A stretch of DNA of 45,929 nt from Chitinophagales bacterium (GCA_015654595.1 JAATGQ010000194.1:1-45929); one strand, 5' to 3'; shown: positions 33,889 to 42,731, numbered from the stretch's first letter. A program made the numbers and translations. The notes: a model not told the origin generated them from the letters alone.

Positions 33889-34854
33889 ATGCCCCGATTC
33901 AACATTCATCATATCACCAGGTATACCTACGAAGGACCCGTGAGAGACAGCGCCAACCAGATCGTGCTTTTCCCGGTAAAGGACGAATACCAGGAAGTTT
34001 TGAAACACGACCTGACCATCAGCAACGACCCGGTGTTGGAGGTCCATAAGGACTATTATGGAAATGAGGTCGGTTCTTTTACAAGCGCCGAGCCGCATAC
34101 CTCGTTGACCATCGATTCGAAGGTAGAGGTTATCACAAAACCGCGGCCTGCGGTCGTGGACTTTATGGACCCGCAAGAACAGTGGGCGCAGCTCGGACAG
34201 CTGAAGTGGCAGGTACCCTATATCGATTTTCTAAAACAGGAACAGTTTGCTTCCCTGGCGGAAGTATTGGCAAGCGTCTGCCCGGATCGGTCACAGACCC
34301 CTTTACAGGCCGCCGTGCAGCTCAAGACATATATCTACGACAACTTCAAATATATACAGGGCGTCACCAGCGTTGAAACGACCCTCGATGAGGTCTGGAA
34401 GCTAAAGGCTGGTGTCTGCCAGGACTTTGCGCATATGCTGCTGGTGTTCCTGCGGGAGATCCAGATCCCCGCCCGTTATGTCAGCGGCTATATCTGTCCG
34501 AACCGGAACGGAATGCGCGGCGAAGGAGCGACCCATGCCTGGATCGAGGCTTTTATCCCGTCAAATGGATGGGTGGGACTCGACCCGACGAATGATTGTT
34601 TTGTCGGGGATTTGCACGTCCGGCTGGCAGTTGGCCGGAGCTTTTCGGATTGCTCGCCCGTAAAGGGGACCTATAAGGGCACTGCCGGTCAGAAGTTGGA
34701 GGTGGGAGTGTCGGTCTCTTATGAGAATGGCGTTGCCGGCGACAATGAGGTTGCCGTCATGGCCGAACAGCCGACCACCAATGAGTCGGGCACGGTGGAC
34801 GGCAAGAATTCCTACCAGCGGTATCTGGAAATGATGCAGCAACAGCAGCAGTAA
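33889..34854 (+). CDS. Transglutaminase-like cysteine protease/peptidase
   Basis: The 321-residue protein has an N-terminal beta domain (PRFNIHHITRYTYEGPVRDS) typical of bacterial transglutaminase-like proteins, then a core with the catalytic triad Cys177 (KAGVCQDFAHM), His216 (GATHAWIEAF) and Asp232 (GLDPTND). Third member of the ATP-grasp/alpha-E operon, it is predicted to cleave or transfer the peptide made by the ligase. The ATG at 33889 matches the conserved start; an in-frame TTG at 33853 would add twelve residues and overlap the -7 element. No signal peptide is seen. Confidence 0.88.
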   Translation: MPRFNIHHITRYTYEGPVRDSANQIVLFPVKDEYQEVLKHDLTISNDPVLEVHKDYYGNEVGSFTSAEPHTSLTIDSKVEVITKPRPAVVDFMDPQEQWAQLGQLKWQVPYIDFLKQEQFASLAEVLASVCPDRSQTPLQAAVQLKTYIYDNFKYIQGVTSVETTLDEVWKLKAGVCQDFAHMLLVFLREIQIPARYVSGYICPNRNGMRGEGATHAWIEAFIPSNGWVGLDPTNDCFVGDLHVRLAVGRSFSDCSPVKGTYKGTAGQKLEVGVSVSYENGVAGDNEVAVMAEQPTTNESGTVDGKNSYQRYLEMMQQQQQ

Positions 34855-34856
34855 AA

Positions 34857-35105
34857 TTATTCCTCATCAGACGGGACATCCTCGCGCTGCTGCTTTTCTA
34901 TCTCCTGGATCAGCTCGTCTGCGCGCGGCACTTCATCCTCGGGCACGATGATCTTGATACCGCCCAGCGCAGGACTCAGCAGCGGATCGATCGTTACCGT
35001 CATCTCATCTTTCAGATGGGCATTGATCCCCGATTCCTGGAGCATGCCTAAAACAATATGGGCATACACATAATTGTCGTATGCCCGTATGATTACAAAT
35101 TTCAT
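34857..35105 (-). CDS. DUF2007 domain small protein (putative signal transducer)
   Basis: The 82-residue protein fits DUF2007: a ferredoxin-like fold with FVIIRAYDNYVYAHIVLGML at the start, GINAHLKDE and GGIKIIVPEDEVPRADELI, then an acidic tail. Members are small soluble proteins of unknown role, sometimes called signal-transducing. The ATG at 35105 is chosen because it begins the conserved domain; the upstream in-frame extension overlaps dnaN and shows no conservation. It lies 41 bases after dnaN on the same strand and is probably co-transcribed. Confidence 0.82.
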   Translation of the reverse strand: MKFVIIRAYDNYVYAHIVLGMLQESGINAHLKDEMTVTIDPLLSPALGGIKIIVPEDEVPRADELIQEIEKQQREDVPSDEE

Positions 35106-35146
35106 AAAATGGGGTTGGCTTTTCTTCGGCCACGGGGCCTTCCAAA

Positions 35147-36262
35147 TTAGCTGTTCAACATCAGCGGCATAACCAGCATCAGCACTTCTTCGTTCTCGTC
35201 TTCTTCGGAAGGCTTGATGATTCCGGCCTTTGTTGGCGTGGAAAGCTCCATACGAACCTCGCTGCTGTCGGTAGACGCCAGCATTTCGATCAGGAAGCGG
35301 GCATTGAAAGCGATCGCCAGATCCTCCCCGTCGTACTGACACTTCATCCGCTCGTTGCCTTCAAAAGAAAAGTCAACATCCTGTGCCGTGAGCTGCAGTT
35401 CGCTGCCCTGGATGTTCAGAACAACCTGGTTGGTGCTCTTGTTAGAGAAGATGCTTACACGGCGCAGAGCGCTTTGGAAATCATTCCGGCCAACGACCAG
35501 CTTGTACGGGTTGTCGGCGGGGATAACGACCTTATAATCGGGGAAACGCGCGTCGATCAGCCGACAGCTCATCTGCGTAGTTCCATGACTTACGAAAAGG
35601 TGGTTGCTGTTATAGCTGATGGTGATCTCGTCTTCATTGGAGGGAAGCGCAGACTTCAACAGGTTGAGCGGCTTCTTGGGAACGATAAGAGAATCTGTCT
35701 TGGGACAGGAGACGTCCTTTCTTTTGTAACGCACCAGGCGGTGAGCGTAGGTGGCGACGAACTGCAGCCCCTTTTTGTCCATTTCGAAGAAGACGCCGGT
35801 CATAGCAGGACGAAGGTCGTCGTTACTGACCGCAAACAGGGTCTTGTTGATAGCCGTGACCAGCGCCAGGGAGGTCATCGTAAAAGAAGTAGTCTCGTCC
35901 GTGGTCGGCTCCTTGGGGAAGTTGTCCGGGTTCTCACCCATGACCTTATACTTGCCGTTGTCGCTGGTCAGCTCGACAGCATAATGCTTGTCGATGTTGA
36001 AGGTCAGCGGCTGATCGGGGATGTTCTTGAGCGAGTCGATCAGGATCTTGGCGGGGATACAGACCCTGCCGGACTCCTTGGCTTCGACTTCAAGGTGTAC
36101 TTTCATGACCGTTTCCAGGTCGGTCGCAACGACAGTGAGCTTGTTTTTTTCCACTTCGAATAAAAAGTCTTCCAGAATTGGCAGTACGGTATTCGCATTG
36201 ATCACACCACTAATCTGTTGCAGTTGTTTCAATAATGCCGAGGAGGAAACAATAAACTTCAT
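35147..36262 (-). CDS. dnaN: DNA polymerase III subunit beta (sliding clamp)
   Basis: The 371-residue clamp has the three-domain DnaN pattern, starting MKFIVSSSALLKQLQQISGV and NTVLPILEDFLFEV; AISQKSVV upstream is non-coding. Later segments ATYAHRLVRY, LIDARFPDYKVVIP and the C-terminal MLVMPLMLNS (consensus M-P-M-R/L end) fit. It encircles DNA and tethers polymerase III. The ATG at 36262 is used; an in-frame start 48 bases upstream adds non-conserved residues. A TAGTTTCG element is about 26 bases upstream. dnaA is not beside it, as in many Bacteroidota. Confidence 0.97.
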   Translation of the reverse strand: MKFIVSSSALLKQLQQISGVINANTVLPILEDFLFEVEKNKLTVVATDLETVMKVHLEVEAKESGRVCIPAKILIDSLKNIPDQPLTFNIDKHYAVELTSDNGKYKVMGENPDNFPKEPTTDETTSFTMTSLALVTAINKTLFAVSNDDLRPAMTGVFFEMDKKGLQFVATYAHRLVRYKRKDVSCPKTDSLIVPKKPLNLLKSALPSNEDEITISYNSNHLFVSHGTTQMSCRLIDARFPDYKVVIPADNPYKLVVGRNDFQSALRRVSIFSNKSTNQVVLNIQGSELQLTAQDVDFSFEGNERMKCQYDGEDLAIAFNARFLIEMLASTDSSEVRMELSTPTKAGIIKPSEEDENEEVLMLVMPLMLNS

Positions 36263-36376
36263 GAAAATATTTCTTTGGGGCGAAACTACTGATTTTTGCG
36301 AAATAGCCAAGGGAATTGATATATTAACCTACGACCTTCGGGCATTTGGTCGTAATTTAGCGTCTTCCAACCGATT

Positions 36377-36853
36377 ATGATCCGACGTCAGTCACTTTCC
36401 AAGGAGCAGGCCCTGCAAAAAGCGAGGCATTACTGTGCCTACCAGGAGCGCTGTCACAGCGAAGTACAGGAAAAGCTGTACTCCCTTGGCCTGAGAAAGA
36501 ACGATGTAGGGGAAGCCCTTTCCACGCTGATCGAAGAGGGATACCTGAATGAAGAGCGGTTTGCGGTCCAGTTCGCTGGCGGCCGTTTCCGGATGAAACA
36601 ATGGGGCGCCGTCAGGATCCAATACGAGCTCAAACAAAAAAAGGTCAGCGAATATTGCATCAAAAAGGGACTGGCATCTATCGATAACGCTGATTATCAA
36701 CGAGTTTTGACCAAACTGGCGGAAGATAAATGGGCCTTGTTGAAAGGGGAGGCAAATATCTTTGTAAAAAAACGGAAATTGCAGGACTACCTGCTCCAAA
36801 AGGGATATGAACCAGACCTCATTATGCAGGCCATACGCGAAATAAACGACTAG
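36377..36853 (+). CDS. recX: Regulatory protein RecX
   Basis: The 158-residue basic helical protein has three RecX three-helix repeats: ALQKARHYCAYQERCHSEVQ, LIEEGYLNEERFAVQFAGGR with RMKQWGAVRIQYELKQKKV, and KLQDYLLQKGYEPDLI. RecX binds RecA filaments and limits recombination and the SOS response. recA is not adjacent. It is divergent from dnaN and followed two bases later by the amidase gene, suggesting co-transcription. Confidence 0.92.
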   Translation: MIRRQSLSKEQALQKARHYCAYQERCHSEVQEKLYSLGLRKNDVGEALSTLIEEGYLNEERFAVQFAGGRFRMKQWGAVRIQYELKQKKVSEYCIKKGLASIDNADYQRVLTKLAEDKWALLKGEANIFVKKRKLQDYLLQKGYEPDLIMQAIREIND

Positions 36854-36855
36854 AC

Positions 36856-37746
36856 ATGTCCACACTGACCATCACCATTCTGCAGCAAGACCTTGTCTGG
36901 GAAGACAAAGCCGCCAATCTTCGCCGGTTTGAGGAAAAGATCGAGGCTGTCCCGGAAAAGATGGAGCTCGTGGTCCTTCCCGAAATGTTCAGTACGGGTT
37001 TTAGCATGCGGCCCGAAGTCCTGGCAGAACCTATCAACGGCCCAACGATCGCCTGGATGCGCGGGTTGGCTGCCCGGAAAAGGATCATCCTGACCGGCAG
37101 CGTCATTGTCAATGAGGGCGGGAATTACTATAACCGGCTGATCTGGATGCAGCCCAACGGTCAATACGGAGTCTACGACAAACGGCACCGGTTTGCCTAT
37201 GCGGGTGAAGACCAGCACTATACGGCTGGAAACAAAAGACTGATCACCTCCGTGAAGGGGTGGCGGGTGATGCCGCTGGTGTGCTATGACCTTCGTTTCC
37301 CCGTTTGGAGTCGGCAGACTCCTTCTTTTCAGGAAAAAGACGTCCATCCGGAGGAAGCGCCGGGCGTACCCGCCAGCGAAGCGATGCCGCTTGCTCCCCA
37401 GGAAATCGACGGCACTCCGACCCTTACCGCCGAACCGGAATACGACCTACTGCTCTATGTAGCCAACTGGCCGCAGCGCCGGTCTACGGCATGGAAGACC
37501 CTGCTTCAGGCCCGGGCCATAGAAAATCAGACCTATGTGGTCGGCGTCAACAGGATTGGTAACGACGGGAATAATATTTACCATAGCGGCGACTCGATGA
37601 TCATCGACCCCCTGGGAGAGATCCTCTATCATCAGGCCGACAAAGAAGACGTGTTTACGATTACCCTGGAAAAAGAAACCCTGAAAGACGTAAGACAGCG
37701 CTTCCCCTTCTGGCGGGACGCCGACCGATTTTCTATCGAACCCTGA
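36856..37746 (+). CDS. Carbon-nitrogen hydrolase (omega-amidase-like) with an insertion
   Basis: The 296-residue nitrilase-superfamily enzyme has the catalytic Glu43 (LPEMFSTGF), Lys109 (YDKRHRF) and Cys143 (VCYDLRFPVWSR). It most resembles omega-amidase/YafV, which hydrolyses alpha-ketoglutaramate and related amides. Between the nucleophile loop and YDLLLYVANWP is an extra stretch of about 40 residues (155-195) rich in Pro, Glu and Ala, absent from family members I know, where this gap is only a few residues. Start follows recX by two bases. Confidence 0.88.
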   Translation: MSTLTITILQQDLVWEDKAANLRRFEEKIEAVPEKMELVVLPEMFSTGFSMRPEVLAEPINGPTIAWMRGLAARKRIILTGSVIVNEGGNYYNRLIWMQPNGQYGVYDKRHRFAYAGEDQHYTAGNKRLITSVKGWRVMPLVCYDLRFPVWSRQTPSFQEKDVHPEEAPGVPASEAMPLAPQEIDGTPTLTAEPEYDLLLYVANWPQRRSTAWKTLLQARAIENQTYVVGVNRIGNDGNNIYHSGDSMIIDPLGEILYHQADKEDVFTITLEKETLKDVRQRFPFWRDADRFSIEP

Positions 37747-37751
37747 CAATT

Positions 37752-38864
37752 ATGGCAACCGCATTTATCGCAAGGGAAGTTTTTACAGGACATGAAATTC
37801 TGACCGAAAAGGCCGTGCTGGTCAACAATGGCAGGATCGTCGACATTGTGCCGGTCACCGCTATTCCGGCCAGCTGCCATACCCGCCACCTGGAAGGCTA
37901 TATGCTGGCGCCGGCTTTTATCGATCTTCAGATCTATGGCGGCAACGGTAAGCTATTCTCTGCGGAGATGACGACGGAAGCGTTGGACGCTGTCTATGAA
38001 TACTGCCTGCAGGGCGGCTGTACTCATTTTATGATCACCCTCGCCACGAATTCGATCGAAAAGGTTGTGCAGGGACTGGAAGTAGCTCGCCGGTATCGTG
38101 CCGGCGGCGGTAAGGGATTGCTGGGTGTTCATCTGGAAGGCCCCTATCTCAATCCGGTCAGGAAAGGCGCCCACGCAGAGCGGTTTATAAAGAAGCCAAC
38201 TCTCGAAGAGATACGGATGCTATTGCAAAAGGGTAAAGACGTTTTCAGGATGATGACCCTTGCTCCCGAACAATGCGACCGGGACTGTATCCAACTGTTG
38301 ATGGACAACGGGGTGATCGTTTCCGCCGGTCATAGCAACGCGACATACGAGGAGGCGATGAACGGATTTTATCAGGGCATCCCCGCGGCCACCCACCTCT
38401 TCAATGCGATGTCCCCCCTTCAGGGTCGTCAGCCGGGTATGGTCGGGGCGATCTATGATCATGATGACGTGCGCGTTTCGATCGTTTGCGACGGCTTCCA
38501 TACTGATTTTGCTTCCGTTCGGATCAGCAAGAAGATCATGGAGGACCGGCTTTTCTTTATCACGGATGCCGTTGCCGAAGTCCACTATGGCGAATATATT
38601 CACCTCTATAAGGAAGGCCGTTTTGTGCTGCCGGATGGAACCCTTTCCGGGTCGGCGCTGACGATGATACAAGCCATTCGCAATGGCGTCGAAAAAGTGG
38701 GGATACCGCTGCCCGAAGCGCTTCGGATGGCTTCGCTTTATCCTGCGACAGTGCTTGGGATGGAAAAACATTATGGGGTGATACAGGCCGGCGCTCATGC
38801 TGACCTGGTACTGCTCGACGAGCAACTGAATCTGCTGCGCGTGATAACGGAGGGAGAGGGGTAG
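37752..38864 (+). CDS. nagA: N-acetylglucosamine-6-phosphate deacetylase
   Basis: The 370-residue amidohydrolase removes acetate from GlcNAc-6-P in amino-sugar and cell-wall recycling. Metal and substrate motifs include HLEGPYLNP, SAGHSNAT, AATHLFNAMSPL, CDGFHTD and the catalytic Asp in FFITDAVAE. The first metal loop is DLQIYGGNG rather than HxH, so it is probably the single-metal, E. coli-like type. It begins five bases after the amidase gene, in the recX-amidase-nagA series. nagB is not in the window. Confidence 0.94.
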   Translation: MATAFIAREVFTGHEILTEKAVLVNNGRIVDIVPVTAIPASCHTRHLEGYMLAPAFIDLQIYGGNGKLFSAEMTTEALDAVYEYCLQGGCTHFMITLATNSIEKVVQGLEVARRYRAGGGKGLLGVHLEGPYLNPVRKGAHAERFIKKPTLEEIRMLLQKGKDVFRMMTLAPEQCDRDCIQLLMDNGVIVSAGHSNATYEEAMNGFYQGIPAATHLFNAMSPLQGRQPGMVGAIYDHDDVRVSIVCDGFHTDFASVRISKKIMEDRLFFITDAVAEVHYGEYIHLYKEGRFVLPDGTLSGSALTMIQAIRNGVEKVGIPLPEALRMASLYPATVLGMEKHYGVIQAGAHADLVLLDEQLNLLRVITEGEG

Positions 38865-38925
38865 ATTGCACAGCCATCGCTCGCAACTCAGCCCCACCAT
38901 CGGCGAATGCGCCGGATCAAGCCGC

Positions 38926-40467
38926 TTACTGCGCGCTGTTCCGCATCCGGATCAGCTCTTTTGCCTTTGAATATTTGAAATCGAATCCTTTTCCGATCGC
39001 ATCGCGGGTCGGCAGAGCGGGAACGTCGGGCGTGATGCCCAGGCCATCCTTTATCTGGGTCTTATTGACAACGAGCCGGAAGCGGGGAAGCCGGAACTGC
39101 ACGCCCGTACCGGGAAGCGTCACATCCGGGATCATCCAGGCCGTATTGCCATAATGACCTCCGCCCGTCTCTTCCCCAACCAGCGTGATATTGTGCTGTC
39201 CTTTCACCTGCCCTGCAAACAGACAGGTCGCGGAAAAGGAGTTGCCGCCCGTGAGGATATAGACCTGCCAGTCAAAATGGTTGTGCTTGACGGGGTAATA
39301 GTAGTGGCGCTCGAAATAACCAAAGTGATATTTGCCGTCAGCCTTTTTATGGCTGGCGAAAAAGGTCAGAAAATCATACAGGTAGCCGTGATTGATATAC
39401 CGATCGTATTTGCTGATCCGCCTGATCGTATACAGCGAATCGGCAAGTTTGAATCGTTTGTCGATCAGGTAACGCGTAAGCATGGTCGAATTGGACGCGT
39501 CGCCGCCGCCATTGGAGCGAACGTCGATGATCAGGTTCTTGACCTGCTGCTTCTTCATCTCTTCAAAGCTGTGGCGGAAGAACCGTTTCAGATGATATCC
39601 CCGTTCGAAGGTATTGATGGTAAGAAAGGCGGTATGGGCAGCCGTGTCGATCTGCATGCTCCGGGTAAACAACAGCTCACGGCTTTTCCGCTCGTGCTTG
39701 CTTGGACGCCGCATCCGTTGGGCTGGTCCCTTTTGACGCTGGCCTGTACCCGGTAACAGCACTTTTCCCAGGCTTTTCCGGACCGTATCCGCCTTTGGAT
39801 CATAGATGCGTATCCGGGTTTGCCGGAGAATACCTGCGGTATCGAGATAGCCGATGTCGAAGCTGTCCGTATAGCCATAGACGTCTTTGTACCAGGAGCT
39901 GAAATGCAGGCCGGTGCTGAGATATTGATATTTGCCCGTCACGTTATAGCCGTCTGTGACGATATAGCGGAAGAGACTGTCGGTCAGCTGGCGGGTGGTC
40001 CTGCCGTTGATCGTCTGTATCTGGGTGCCTCTTTTGAGGATCGTATCCCTACGGTCAAGGTTGATCGCTACGACCATCGTATCCGGCCAGAATTTCATGA
40101 TGAGCGGAAACTGTTTCAGCTTTGCCGTGTCCAGGTAATTACTATAGCGTTTGGAAGCGCGGATCGAAGTGTGGCCACAGTCTACGCGGGCTATGACATA
40201 GCTCAGGACCTTTCGGAACTCCGATTCGGTCATCGAATCCGTTATCTGCGAATAGCCAAGGTCGAAGTAATAGTTCATGCTGTCCTTTGGCGTATACCAG
40301 TACAAACTAGGGTGCCAGGCCTCCAGCACATGGCGGAAGACCATATAGTCCTTTTTCAGCACCGCTGGCGGATACTTCCGGTCAGGACGGAAGTTTTTCC
40401 GTTGGGACGCACAGGATAACAGAAAAAGAGACCCAAAAAGAATTGGTAAGGACAGGTATTTCTTCAT
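38926..40467 (-). CDS. S41 family peptidase lipoprotein
   Basis: The 513-residue protein starts with a lipoprotein signal (LFLLSCAS, lipidated Cys19), so it should be anchored at the cell envelope. The C-terminal half holds the S41 (C-terminal-processing protease) core: LIIDVRSNGGGDASNS, TGGNSFSATCLFAGQ with the likely catalytic Ser, and GEETGGGHYGNTAWM. A basic linker (about 245-270) joins it to the N-terminal region. It is the last gene of the series inositol-phosphatase, thiL, peptidase, seven bases after thiL. Substrate unknown. Confidence 0.88.
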   Translation of the reverse strand: MKKYLSLPILFGSLFLLSCASQRKNFRPDRKYPPAVLKKDYMVFRHVLEAWHPSLYWYTPKDSMNYYFDLGYSQITDSMTESEFRKVLSYVIARVDCGHTSIRASKRYSNYLDTAKLKQFPLIMKFWPDTMVVAINLDRRDTILKRGTQIQTINGRTTRQLTDSLFRYIVTDGYNVTGKYQYLSTGLHFSSWYKDVYGYTDSFDIGYLDTAGILRQTRIRIYDPKADTVRKSLGKVLLPGTGQRQKGPAQRMRRPSKHERKSRELLFTRSMQIDTAAHTAFLTINTFERGYHLKRFFRHSFEEMKKQQVKNLIIDVRSNGGGDASNSTMLTRYLIDKRFKLADSLYTIRRISKYDRYINHGYLYDFLTFFASHKKADGKYHFGYFERHYYYPVKHNHFDWQVYILTGGNSFSATCLFAGQVKGQHNITLVGEETGGGHYGNTAWMIPDVTLPGTGVQFRLPRFRLVVNKTQIKDGLGITPDVPALPTRDAIGKGFDFKYSKAKELIRMRNSAQ

Positions 40468-40473
40468 GCATGA

Positions 40474-41511
40474 TCATTTGGAGACAAAGGCATTCCACCC
40501 CTGTGCCGTAATATCGAACGTATTGCCTCCCTTAGTAATGATCTTTTTTCCTTTTTCCGGTTCGGTCATATAGCCAATGACGCTGATCTGTTCGTTCAGT
40601 ACCAGTTTTTCGTAGTCTTCCTGGGCGACGGTAAACAAAAGTTCATAGTCTTCCCCACCACTAAGGGCGCACGCTGTCGGGTCCAGTTCAAATTTATAGG
40701 CCGCATTCCGGGTTTCTTCCGAAATGGGGATCTTTTCTTCATACAGCACACAACCCAGCTCGCTTTGCCGGCAGATATGAAGAATTTCGGAACTAAGCCC
40801 ATCGCTGATATCCATCATCGATGTGGGCTGAACGCCTGCCTGCTCGAAGAACTCGATGATATCTTTTCGAGCCTCCGGTTTCAGTAAACGCCCGATGACG
40901 TATTTTTCGTTTTCCAGGTCCGCTTTAATTTGTGGATTTTCAAGGAATATCCGCTTTTCGCGCTCCAGCAGGATAAGCCCGATGTAGGCGGCTCCAAGAT
41001 CGCCGCTGCAGCAAAGAAGGTCCCCCTTTTTAGCCGTGCTCCGTTTGACAAACTTATCCGGCGTAACTTCACCGATCGCCGTCACGGAAATGACAAAGCC
41101 TTTCTGGGAGTTGGCCGTGTCACCACCCACCAGGTCAACGCCATAGGCTTCGCAGGCCGCATAGACGCCCTCGTAAAACTCATCCATCGCCTCCAGGCTG
41201 AACCGGTTACTGACCCCGATGCTCATCGTGATATGGGTCGGCGTCGCATTCATCGCGTATACGTCGCTCAGGTTGACGATGACCGATTTATACCCCAGGT
41301 GTTGTAAGGGGGTATACATGAGGTCGAAGTGTACGCCGTCCAGAAGGAGGTCTGTCGTTATGACCGTCTGTTTTCCGAAGTGGTCGATCACGGCGGCATC
41401 GTCGCCGACCCCGACCAGCGTGGAAGCGTTCTTTATTTCAATGTTCGCTGTCAAATGCTCGATCAGCCCAAATTCCCCAAGGGACGAAAGCTCTGTCCTG
41501 TTCTCACTCAT
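40474..41511 (-). CDS. thiL: Thiamine-monophosphate kinase ThiL
   Basis: The 345-residue enzyme phosphorylates thiamine monophosphate to thiamine pyrophosphate. Signatures are VGVGDDAAVI, TTDLLLDGVHFD, NLSDVYAMNATPTH, GGDTANSQKGFVIS, MMDISDGLSSEI and LSGGEDYELLF. No TPP riboswitch is seen upstream; the gene is only seven bases after the inositol-phosphatase-like gene and shares its promoter. Confidence 0.96.
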   Translation of the reverse strand: MSENRTELSSLGEFGLIEHLTANIEIKNASTLVGVGDDAAVIDHFGKQTVITTDLLLDGVHFDLMYTPLQHLGYKSVIVNLSDVYAMNATPTHITMSIGVSNRFSLEAMDEFYEGVYAACEAYGVDLVGGDTANSQKGFVISVTAIGEVTPDKFVKRSTAKKGDLLCCSGDLGAAYIGLILLEREKRIFLENPQIKADLENEKYVIGRLLKPEARKDIIEFFEQAGVQPTSMMDISDGLSSEILHICRQSELGCVLYEEKIPISEETRNAAYKFELDPTACALSGGEDYELLFTVAQEDYEKLVLNEQISVIGYMTEPEKGKKIITKGGNTFDITAQGWNAFVSK

Positions 41512-41518
41512 AATACGA

Positions 41519-42307
41519 TTATTTGATCAATGTAGCGTGACGGCCATTTATGACGGCCACCAGCTCGTCGTGAATTTTTCCATTTGTTGCAACGATATGG
41601 GGCTGGTAGGGATCATAAGCTGCGCCTGTAAAATCCGATACCCGTCCGCCGGCTTCGTTCACGATCAGAAACCCGGCGGCGCTGTCCCATGCATTTAGTT
41701 TGTGTTCATAAAAGCCATCGTAACGGCCGGCAGCTACCCAGCACAGATCTATCGCCGCGGATCCTATCCTCCGGACAGGAACGCCGCCGCGGATCAGCCG
41801 GGAAAAGACCTCCAGCGGCCCATTCGGTTCGTCGAGATAGGTGTACGGGAAACCTGTCACCAGGCAGGCCTTTCCTACGGCCGTCTGTTGGCTGACATGG
41901 ATCCTCTTATTGTTCAGCGTCGCTCCCCACCCCTTTTGTCCGAAGAAGAACTCGTTGATAAAAGGATTGTAGACCGCGCCAAGGATTATCTCGCCGGCCT
42001 GCTCGAGAGCGATGGAAACACAGCACAACGGAATCCCATTGGCAAAGTTTACCGTACCGTCGATAGGGTCGATGATCCACTTATAGGTTGAATCCATCAC
42101 GATCTCACCGGACTCTTCGCTGAGAAGATAGTGATCGGGATAGTCGTTCTTGATGACTTCGAAAATTGCTTTCTCCGATTCGTGATCTGCTTCTGTAACC
42201 AGGTTGTTTATGCCTTCCTTTTCCGATATTTTGAATTCGCCCTGGAAATACCGCTGCATAACAGCGGCTCCTGCCTCGGCTGCTCTGATGAGTGTAGATT
42301 TTAGCAT
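41519..42307 (-). CDS. Inositol monophosphatase family protein
   Basis: The 262-residue metal-dependent phosphatase has LVTEADHESEKAI, LSEESGE, the first signature WIIDPIDGTVNFANG and the second NAWDSAAGFLIVNEAGG. It may act on inositol phosphate, on 3'-phosphoadenosine phosphate, or in ribosome-linked roles as SuhB does; sequence does not decide. It is first in an operon with thiL and the S41 peptidase and has an exact -7 box four bases before the ATG. Confidence 0.93.
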   Translation of the reverse strand: MLKSTLIRAAEAGAAVMQRYFQGEFKISEKEGINNLVTEADHESEKAIFEVIKNDYPDHYLLSEESGEIVMDSTYKWIIDPIDGTVNFANGIPLCCVSIALEQAGEIILGAVYNPFINEFFFGQKGWGATLNNKRIHVSQQTAVGKACLVTGFPYTYLDEPNGPLEVFSRLIRGGVPVRRIGSAAIDLCWVAAGRYDGFYEHKLNAWDSAAGFLIVNEAGGRVSDFTGAAYDPYQPHIVATNGKIHDELVAVINGRHATLIK

Positions 42308-42311
42308 GGCA

Positions 42312-42319
42312 CAAATATA
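42312..42319 (-). promoter_or_regulatory. -7 element of the inositol-phosphatase operon, predicting a leaderless mRNA
   Basis: The minus strand reads TATATTTG, TGCC, ATG: an exact TAnnTTTG match separated from the start by four bases. Confidence 0.6.
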
Positions 42320-42407
42320 GGCAACCCAATTCTTTATTGTCCAATCGGACGGCCGTTATAAACAAAGTTCATCCCGGCTGCCGCATAACGCTTGTCCCTG
42401 TCTCCTC

Positions 42408-42704
42408 TTATTTTAAGACTGGCGACGTTTCGAATTGCTTCAGGGCGTCGAGGTAGTCGTTCAGCGTTTGACTGTTGAGGTGATAGCTGTAGTTGCGGCC
42501 TTCTTTTTCGCCTTCGATAAGGCCGGCTTCTACCAGGATCTTGACGTGATGCGAGATGGAGGGTTGGGCCAGTTCGATGATGTCCTGAAGGGCGGAACAT
42601 TCGCCGCAGCCGCCTTTGCCGGAAATATAGTGGAGTATTTTCAGGCGGTGACTGTCTCCAAGGGCTTTGGAAATTTTCTCGATTTGCTTGAACGTTAATA
42701 CCAT
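42408..42704 (-). CDS. ArsR family transcriptional regulator
   Basis: The 98-residue winged-helix protein matches ArsR/SmtB: ISKALGDSHRLKILHYI, the recognition region ELAQPSISHHVKILVEAGLI and the wing GEKEGRNYSYHL. A CGECSAL segment near residue 33 supplies two Cys that could bind metal or sense oxidation, at a position different from the classical alpha-3 CVC motif. No metal-export gene is adjacent; chrA is 28 kb away. It lies upstream of the inositol-phosphatase gene on the same strand but each has its own -7 box. Confidence 0.88.
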   Translation of the reverse strand: MVLTFKQIEKISKALGDSHRLKILHYISGKGGCGECSALQDIIELAQPSISHHVKILVEAGLIEGEKEGRNYSYHLNSQTLNDYLDALKQFETSPVLK

Positions 42705-42723
42705 CTCATTAAATTGACAGATG

Positions 42724-42731
42724 CAAATATA
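42724..42731 (-). promoter_or_regulatory. -7 promoter element of the arsR-like gene
   Basis: TATATTTG on the minus strand is an exact consensus match about 20 bases upstream of the ATG; a CTTG 20 bases further upstream may be the -33 element. The AT-rich flank is a plausible self-regulation site, though no clear palindrome is seen. Confidence 0.5.

Noticed and set aside
34857..35342. Longer 161-codon version of the DUF2007 gene
   Set aside because: The extra N-terminal part overlaps the dnaN coding region antiparallel in codon phase and is not conserved in character; the domain begins at the ATG at 35105.
41500..41530. Possible TPP riboswitch before thiL
   Set aside because: Only seven bases separate thiL from the upstream gene, leaving no space for an aptamer; the THI-box sequence is not seen.
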